Shown here in pieces: positions 56,640 through 64,000 of a stretch of 64,000 bases of DNA. Position 1 is the first letter of the stretch. Every line of letters starts with the position of its first letter. The stretch covers positions 992,001 to 1,056,000 of the forward strand of contig OU744730.1 in the NCBI GenBank assembly GCA_916613615.1. The letters are read 5' to 3'. The DNA is from Steromphala cineraria (lineage: Eukaryota > Mollusca > Gastropoda > Trochida > Trochidae). Both the position numbers and the translations under genes were made by a program. Under the pieces are notes generated by a model. It did not search any database and was not told where the DNA came from. It saw only the letters and a list, made by a program, of their open reading frames with translations.

Positions 56640-57680
56640 ACAAGATAAATGTTTATTCATGTCTCACCTCACAAATACACAAAGATTACAAATTATAAAA
56701 ATACATTTGAAATATAATACACGTGAGCCACCCAAATAAGGGTTATGAGAGACAAATTTAGCAATTTAAAAACATACACAATATAAAATATAGAAATGCA
56801 ATATATACATACATTATAAGAAGCTAGGTTTTATATAATATACTCTTTCTTTTTTGTAATAAAAGGTTGCAGGTTCTGGCACATTCATTTATCACAGTAG
56901 GGCTGGAGAGAATAAAACACACTTTCTGTAAATCATTAAAATTCGTAAAATTATCACAGTTAGCTGAACATTCTTGTACAAGTTTCTGACGTATTTCGTC
57001 GTATAATGGACACTTCAATAAAACATGGGATTCATAAAACAGATTCTCTGGTCCACTGGTGTGTTGTTGTATCGTCCCGTCTCCAGGTGAAGAGGGGCCA
57101 CTCCACATCTAAATCTTGCTAGAGCACTCCGATTGTACCTTGACAAGTGGGTTACAGCATACCTTTCAGGTGCTAAAGTTGATTTAAAATTCCTGTAGAG
57201 CCTCAGCTTATTACCTCCCTGATATCTTTTACCGTCTACTCTCGCTAAATCTTCTTGCCAGTCTTGTTTAAAACCTTCCATAACTTTACAGGACAGTTCG
57301 GATGATATAAAATTTATGTTAAAAGTATTGTCTATTTTTATAAAATGCTGTAGATTTTCTTTTTTTAGTTTCTCGTGTATTCTCCAGTTCCATTTGTGTT
57401 TTCTTCGTTCCGCCTGAGTGTTGGCCCACATGAATACCTTGAATAGAAGTCTGTTCGCTGGTGTAATACAAAGGCGTTTATAAAACTTATACACTTCCCC
57501 ACTGTCGTACATCCGGGGGCCTCCAGCCCATCTCTCCTACCACAGCTGAGTTGGGTGTGTACTTGGGAACACCGGACGAACTGGTTTTGGAGCGAACTGA
57601 TCCGTAACCCGGCCATTACACCAAACCAGTAAGCGAGGTCTGTGAAGCTGATCTTCTTCTTAGGCTGCATGTGAGTAAAA
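56640..57680 (-). pseudogene. LINE ORF2 C-terminal fragment with internal deletion
   Basis: One frame (57015-57512) gives YKFYKRLCITPANRLLFKVF .. SRYNRSALARFRCGVAPLHL and RICF. A second frame (56824-57060) continues ESHVLLKCPLYDEIRQKLVQ. The knuckle is incomplete: the second Cys and neighbouring residues between RIC and ESH are deleted, with a frame change. It ends GAGGTGAGACATGAATAAAC, similar to the RNase H LINE terminus. Confidence 0.75.
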
Positions 57681-58484
57681 TCAGTTATTTGATGTCATGG
57701 AGCATATTTAGTACGTACATTGATAAGCCTGACACAACTACCTACTGTTTAAGTATACAACCTTTCAATAAGGTTCCTTGGGTTATGTGGAGGTCATTAT
57801 ACCCGTGTCGGGGTAGGATTCGGATATCTCTCGTTTCTGGTGGGATAAGGGTTTTATACGTGTCCGATAGGATTAGGATTTTGCACGTTTCTGGTAGGAT
57901 AAGGGTTGTATACATGTGTAATAAGATAAAGATTAAAACGTGTGAAGTGAGCGATTGTGTTACAGTGTTGAAATCATAGGACACGAAAGATTTGCCTACA
58001 AGTCGTCAGCGTGTATTCAGCAGTATTTGCCTTCTCCTTTTGCTGTTATTGATTTGGTGACTTTCATCAAATACTTTTCGTATGACTGGTCTTCTTTTAA
58101 CTTCTTTGGGTCATTTTAGAAGTTCTTAATACATGATATGCGACGTTTCGACAAGAGTCTTGTGTCCTTCTCAAGCAGAAGTGAGTTCTCTTATGGTTTT
58201 CTAGTATCTAATATATGTAAGCTTTTAGAAACTGTAGGTCTCTCCAAATAAATCTCAAGAATTTATAATTTGTGACATATTGATTTATAATTTTAGGAAA
58301 ATAATTACGCCACAAGTTGTTTAGTGTCGACAAGATTCTATTATATGAAACAAATATTGTAAAGTTAGTTAGCCCATATGTTGTATAGTCGCATGATCTT
58401 AGTCACATGATATTCATCTGATTTATGACTTATATTTAAAGAGACACTCTGTAATCTTCATGACACATTTGTTCAGTCGAAGTA
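57681..58484. other. Spacer with short minisatellite
   Basis: Apart from the 33-bp tandem repeat described separately, no feature was recognised. Confidence 0.4.
57800..57940 (+). repeat. About 33-bp minisatellite, 4-5 units
   Basis: Imperfect units of GGTAGGAT-GGAT-T---CGTTTCTGGT-GGATAAGGGTT. Their period is near a multiple of three, producing repeated IRI-VSGRIRV-like peptides without evidence of a real gene. Confidence 0.7.
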
Positions 58485-58661
58485 AACCTAAACTCAATAT
58501 TATGCGTTTCACTCCTATACTGAGTCTAAAAAGGTCAAGTAGAGACGTCAGCCGACCTTTCTGGGACCTATGACCCTCCACTATTGTGGGCTGACGCGAC
58601 CCTCTACTAGACCTTTCTAGACTCAGTATAGGAGTGAAACAGATAATATTGAGTCTAGGTT
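58485..58661. mobile_element. 177-bp foldback MITE
   Basis: AACCTAAACTCAATATTATG to GACGTCAGCC is mirrored by GGCTGACGCG to AATATTGAGTCTAGGTT, giving arms of about 70 bases with a short loop (58555-58595). No coding. Confidence 0.85.
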
Positions 58662-59234
58662 CTTAGACTGACATTTGTTTGGTTTTTTAAAAGACTCAAA
58701 ATGTGAAATATGCTTATATAGATTTAAAACATTTCAATGACTCATCTCGAAAAGACGTAAAAAATCCTATTTTGCGTGGAGAATTTAATGACGTCTTATA
58801 CCAGCTAGAAGTCGTTATTTCAAAGAAAATTTAATCCAAAATAGGCAACTCCTAACCATTACATTGGCTGCAATAGATACGTCATCACATTTGACCCCAA
58901 CATTTCTGGAATGTCTGTTTAACGTGCAGTGTACGAACAAAAGCTAACACTCCAGCAGTGAAGCATGTAACCCAGTTTTACCCGAGCACTACTCTACTCT
59001 GTCTATACAAAGGAACCCCGGGTAATAAGGATGGCGATATGAGAGGTCGCTATCACATTACATAAGATAGGGCGTATCTCCGGTGTAGTCACACTAAGAA
59101 ACGAAGTAGCCGGATAGCCAGATAGCCAGACTTGTAACTAGTATAGACTTGAAGAATACCTGTCTGGATTTCAACAATGAAACGAGTGGAGACATTTATT
59201 TATAAATTTATATTAATTTACATTATTATTTATA
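58662..59234. other. Unannotated spacer
   Basis: No feature was recognised. Confidence 0.4.
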
Positions 59235-59342
59235 GGGGCATATTCCCGACTTGCGGTATTGGGAGTTATCGTTCCTGATTAGAGTTATCCGCCCTTGGGA
59301 ACAGGTATGTGCACTCTCGACCCGTTGACGTTACCGTCATGG
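59235..59342 (+). repeat. Inverted repeat, left arm (partner 62687-62795)
   Basis: GTTCCTGATTAGAGTTATCC, GCCCTTGG, CAGGTATGTG and CGTTGACGTTACCGTCA match the right arm in inverse orientation at about 85-90%. Confidence 0.85.
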
Positions 59343-61768
59343 GTAGTGATTATTGCGTCATAAAAGACTGCAGTACATTCAGATTCCTCGAGATTTGTAT
59401 CAGGTTTGACCTATCAGTTGACCTTATTATCGTAGTTACCCATTTATCGCAGCAAAACCATATCACTCTCAAATATTTAACAAAATTAGGCCTTATAGGT
59501 ATATCTGATGCACATAGAAGATCTAAATGAGGAAACGAATGTAGATAATTATAATATAGTTACTTTCTTCATATATTCTGGTAAAATTTATGTGCAAGTT
59601 TAAATAAAAATTCACAATGTTAATATTCAACTAATTTTATTGAAATGTACTTGAAAAATTATACACTCATTCTCAATACGGCAGTAGGCCTACACTACAT
59701 AACTTGCAAAAACTGACGCCGTCCTGTTAAATAGTTTGTTTCTCGTAAACTGTTATTTCGTACTTTTATATACAAAAATTTAGAAATTAAATATATAGAT
59801 AACACATATCGAGGAAAATTAGTAGTTTCGTATTTAGGCCTATACAATTGTCTCAATAGTTCATTGTTTTTCTTAGATATATCTTACTAAACTTTTTCAA
59901 AAATGTTATTTGGTTCATGTCGCTGTTTTTATATAAATTGCGTTACGGATTTAAATTAGCTTGTTATGTTATGTGCGGGAAACATGAGTAATTACGTTTT
60001 CTTGTGAGTTGTAAAAGTTCTGAAAAAGAAAATCCGAGGAATTGTCACTGTTAACATAGTCCCTTGTGTTTCCGACATAAATATAATCCTGTAATGAAAA
60101 GTACTCACGAAAATATATTAAAAAACCTCAGCGATTATTTCTTAACATGATAGAGAATTTTGATTTGAATGCTAAATATTCATTTAAAATTTTTTGTTGT
60201 TGACACATTTTGTTAAATTCCCTAAAAATAATAGTTTACAGGAGATCAAAACGTGTCATTGTTACACCTTGAAATAATTAAGTCAAAATATATATGCTTC
60301 TGGTGCAAGCTAAAGTTAGTAAATGAGCTCTAATCTCAATACAGTCACGTAAAATTTAACGTCATGAAAAATATTTATCAACCGTTTTTCCGTTACTATA
60401 GGTTTTAAGGTGATAAAATTCGCGTTGTCTTGAAGAGTGTTTTATTCCTAAACACGTGTCACAAAATACTATTCCTACGAGTTAATTCATAGTTTTTTGA
60501 AACCGTAAGCGCAACGTGAACACGTGAACGTCCCATGTCAAATGCTATGCACGTTTGTTTTGGTCATTATGTTAATTGTGGCGAAGAACTTCTTTCTTAA
60601 TGTGTAGCAAATATGAATTTTTTTTTGACAATTTTACCTGTAAAGGGCAATAGAAATGATATGTATGTGATGCATTTACAAGGCCTTCAACATTTGATTG
60701 AAAATGAATACATTTATTAATCGAGAAATACAAAAATAAATGCCAAAAAGCATGTCATATTGATTCCATGAGTACTATAGCAACAGGCGTATAGTTAGGG
60801 TTATCATCTACGTTTCTTGTAAATATTAAAAATAATTAAGTCCTTAAAAATATTTCTTGGGATCTAAAATGTTCAAAGGAGTTCTTCATAAACATGGAGA
60901 ATATCGCCGAGATCGGAACGCTTGTAGGGCAAGAAATGTAAATATAGAAACATGTTATTGACGTAAAAGTGAAAATTACCGTACGAGTAATATGTAATTT
61001 CCGCTTTAGGTCTTCTAGTGAGTGAGTTATTGTTTAGCGCAGCTTGGGCAATATTGCAGCCATTAGCGGCTTTAGGTCTTCTAAGTATGTAAGAGAGGCC
61101 TATATAAATGTTCAAAAACTGGTAGGTACTCGAGATAAGATAGTTCGTTAAGTTCTGTCCATTCTAAAGTTTTATTGTAAAATTGAAAATAGATAAACAC
61201 AAACTCACATTGCTTCGAATTCAAAACCAATTTACTTTTTTTGAGCGTACGGCGGTTGATCTCTTCGATCACGGAGCATGATCAAAAACGAAAGGTTATA
61301 AACGTCAAACATAAAAGTTCTGGTCAAACCAAAATAAAATACTCTTAAAAACATTACACTATAATTTCTTGTTCATTTTTCAGTGAGCAGAAGAGGTTCA
61401 AAGCGCTTGTAAATCTTTAACGATAGGCCTATAACAATGACAATTTTTGTGATGTAGCAGGCGAACACAACGTATTCGAAACAGTTTTTAAAGAATTTCA
61501 GGATACACTTTACTCCAATCAATTATGACCATATATATCTATATTCTTTATCTTCAGTACACTAAAAAAATCTTCTATCGCCACTTTTTAATTGATTTGC
61601 AAAATTGATTTTGTACTTGTGATGATGGTGATCTAATTTGTTTCCATTCATTAACGCATTTTAAAGACTATTCCATTACTTAATATGTTCAATGTTCAAC
61701 AATTTGATTTTAAAAATATCAGCATTGATTGCTTGAAAAATTTGTGTCGGGTAGATACGCGGTGGCCG
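59343..61768. other. AT-rich interior of the inverted-repeat pair
   Basis: Short ORFs only. A local duplication of TTTAGGTCTTCTA (61012 and 61070) was noted. No transposase or other protein was recognised. Confidence 0.4.
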
Positions 61769-61978
61769 TTAAAGGGACAGTCCTATCGGGTTATTTTTGT
61801 GGAAACGAACTGATTCAAGAGGAAGTAGTGATGCATTTTAAATTGTTAAATCTAGCAAAAGAAACCATCGCTTAATAATTAGATAAGTGCGAAATAATCA
61901 TGTAATAATAATGTATAGCAGGGAAATATTCTTGAATTTCGTTTTCTCCAAAATTACGCCGAGAGGACTGTCCCTTAA
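61769..61978. mobile_element. TTAA MITE, second family
   Basis: TTAA-AGGGACAGTCCT at the left and AGGACTGTCCC-TTAA at the right: short TIRs with TTAA flanks, 210 bp, non-coding. The termini differ from the AGGGGCAGTAGC family but share the AGGG(G/A)CAG start, so both may use related piggyBac-type machinery. Confidence 0.75.
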
Positions 61979-62686
61979 GATACGCACTCACACAAAAGTT
62001 ACCTTGTACCTTGTAAAGGGTTACCTTGTACTATCTAATCGTGTCAACATTTTTTTTAAGGGTAGTCGACATTAAGACCTTTTTTTTAAATATGAAAATG
62101 TAAGTGTAGGCCTACTTAAACCCTGCCTGTATGCGTAGGCTTATATTCAGCCTACATTTCCCGTCAAAAAAGGGGGATACCCGTTGGAAAACAATATTCG
62201 AAACAATTTTTCTACAAAGAATTGTCAATCAAATCTTACACTTTAATAATGACAGAAGGTTTTTTAAAAAATCTTATTGTCTACTTTACTGGCATGACTG
62301 ATGATTTATCTCAGTCTTAGAGAAGTTGTAGGTGCGTTAAGTTTCCCGTCAGCACTGTTCATTACATATTTTGTTCTCTTAAATGAGCTGTGAAGTATTG
62401 GCTACGCATAAATCACGGAATAAACTGTTGTATTCATAAATAAATTTAGATACCTGTGACCGATTTGTTTGCCATCAATTAGCACATCATAAACATAATT
62501 ATCAAAAGATCTACTCGTTTATTGAATTAACTCAATTAAATACATATGAAATAATATATAATATTACAGACAAGATTTACATACTGAAGCATAAAATACA
62601 TTCATAGACAATTACTGATAAATACCAAATAATCACATTTACACATAGCAACTTGTGGTTTCGACAATTTCCTTTTTGTGCGGCCC
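61979..62686. other. AT-rich interior, right part
   Basis: No coding or repeat feature was recognised between the MITE and the right inverted arm. Confidence 0.4.
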
Positions 62687-62795
62687 GTGACGGTAACGTC
62701 AACGAGTCGAGACTCCACATACCTGCTACCAAGGGCGGATAACTCTAATCAGGAACGGTAACTCTAAATTCCGCAAGTACCGAATAGGCCTAATA
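62687..62795 (-). repeat. Inverted repeat, right arm
   Basis: Inverse copy of 59235-59342 (GTGACGGTAACGTCAACG, GGGCGGATAACTCTAATCAG, TTCCGCAAGTACCG). With its partner it bounds about 3.5 kb. Confidence 0.85.
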
Positions 62796-63614
62796 CAGTT
62801 CAACCGCCGTTATAAACAATGATAAGGATGAACCAGCGAGGTCCTTCTAAGGCGGGATGCCTGTACAGCTCAACCGCAATATTATGGAAATAGCATGCCA
62901 GCGATAAGCATTCCTTCCCATCAAGTAGCACTTGTATCAGCATTGCGTCCCTGGCGATACGACTGATAAGCGGAACTGAGCATGCGCAAGTTGCATAGGC
63001 GGAAACCAACTTTCGAGACTAATAGAATGGAGATTAATATCTCCATGCAAAAACTGCAAACAATGTAAGTTATCATTTGCAATTTCTTTTATCATTCTTT
63101 TTAATAATATTCGTCTGGAAAAAGTGTCATTTGATATTTAAGAAGACCTGAAAAACAGTCAAAAGTATCGATGTCAATTTTCAATGCAACTCGCATGAAG
63201 GATTTTTCTTGGTTGGGGTCACTAGCGGTTTAAAGCCCAACCCCCTATATTCAAGATATTTGTTTGCCGGGCCCCCTGATTTATACCCGCGAGGATACGG
63301 TATATTATACGTATAATTATTTTTGAATAAATGTAACAGATAGGATGATAGGGGCATATTTTTGTTCATATTTTGTTATATGATTGTTAATCACAAACTT
63401 AGTCATACTTAGAACGAAGTTATCATATTTATAGAATGAAGAATAATATCGCATCTAAATATCTGATTCTCCTGCCTCAACGGTGATCGGGGGAAAAGTC
63501 ACAGTCCTTCATTCACCTCAAAATACTTTAAACAATTGACTAAAAGCTCTGTCATGAAAGCATTCTTGTATTTCTATATAAACTGCCTTTTCTTGTGAGA
63601 TCACACTCCATCAG
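62796..63614. other. Unannotated spacer
   Basis: A GC-richer stretch at 62810-63010 holds GAGCATGCGCAAG, an NRF-1-like site. The overlapping minus-strand ORF has no recognised domain. Confidence 0.35.
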
Positions 63615-63677
63615 GGCGGATCCAGGATTTTTGAAAGGGGGGGGTCCCAAAATAATTTTTCTCCACTCAGTGGGGGT

Positions 63678-63709
<32 letters not shown>

Positions 63710-63803
63710 CCACGACCCGTTATACATGGATTTGAAAGGGGGCGGGTGTTGAAATGGGGGGGGGGGGGGTCAGGACCCCCCTGGACCCCCCCCTGGATCC
63801 GCT
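63615..63803. mobile_element. GGATCC-ended element with poly-G core
   Basis: GGGCGGATCCAGGATTTTTG opens and CCCCCCTGGATCCGC closes an element with short TIRs. Its interior has two long G tracts (63672-63708 and 63755-63769) and a repeated GATTTGAAAGGGGG-like string. A non-coding MITE is likely. Confidence 0.65.
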
Positions 63804-64000
63804 AGTGAGCCCGGAGCGCTATCAACATTTAAACCACTAAAAGCTCAGAGAAAATTCATCCTTTCGGACAATGAAATGAAGAAAGGGGACAAATGCTTGG
63901 TAGTAATGGTGCAACAAAAGTAGGCCTTTCAAATATATTTAATCCTGATATCAAAAATAAAGATATACATAACACAGTTTCAAAAATACAAATTTCGGAC
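63804..64000. other. Unannotated right edge
   Basis: No feature was recognised up to the window end. Confidence 0.4.

Noticed and set aside
57671..57984. Repeated IRI-VSG peptide ORFs on both strands
   Set aside because: Explained by a 33-bp minisatellite; open on both strands, which points to composition.
62800..63009. 69-codon minus-strand ORF in a GC-richer patch
   Set aside because: No recognisable domain, and composition alone could keep it open.
1..64000. tRNA, rRNA or snRNA genes
   Set aside because: No A-box/B-box pair with a cloverleaf or conserved rRNA/snRNA block was seen on either strand; a covariance-model search would be decisive.

Overview
The window is AT-rich, intron- or intergenic-like animal DNA in which almost everything recognisable is mobile or repetitive. 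No host gene can be read with confidence. The LINE repertoire (an APE-type LINE whose ORF1 carries a 2A peptide, an RNase H-bearing LINE, an L1/Tx1-type LINE), a Polinton-type integrase relic, TTAA MITEs and arrays of CCGT plus 156-bp repeats suggest a lophotrochozoan, most likely a mollusc. That assignment is inference from repeat style, not from a marker gene.

Layout. 1-6.8 kb: a dispersed long repeat (copy A) ending in a 64/65-bp minisatellite and split by a nearly intact 4.65-kb LINE on the minus strand. Its ORF1 has a hydrophobic leader plus a 2A ribosome-skipping motif; its ORF2 (endonuclease plus reverse transcriptase) lies in the same frame directly after a single TAA, with no usable AUG. 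7-11 kb: TTAA-flanked MITEs, one inside a tandem duplication whose second unit keeps the empty site. 11-20 kb: tandemly duplicated exon-like sequence, an end of an element rich in heat-shock-element-like motifs, several 5'-truncated LINE ends and motif islands. 20.6-22.7 kb: a compact LINE derivative with an ORF1 start region joined by an ATGA overlap to an RNase H plus zinc-knuckle ORF; endonuclease and RT are absent. 23-30 kb: a weak FLYWCH-like ORF, LINE ends, MITEs, CRE-like motifs.

30.8-35.5 kb: copy B of the long repeat with about 50 minisatellite units showing a 582-bp higher-order period. 36.6-42.4 kb: small DNA elements, including a PIF/Harbinger-like element with perfect 36-bp TIRs, TAA target duplication, a TATA box and a 45-codon first ORF. 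43.7-47.4 kb: LINE fragment, 17-bp minisatellite, poly-G, a Polinton-type integrase relic abutting a Tc1 transposase relic. 48.3-53.4 kb: a palindrome-rich block with a CCGT microsatellite, six 156-bp units and nested inverted repeats. 54.1-57.7 kb: a nest of at least four LINE fragments. 58-64 kb: a foldback MITE, an inverted repeat pair 3.4 kb apart enclosing a TTAA MITE, and a poly-G-rich element at the end.

The most notable item is the minus-strand LINE at 877-5525: it combines a signal/2A leader with an ORF1-stop-ORF2 arrangement that appears to need recoding. All homology calls come from reading motifs by eye; no database was searched.
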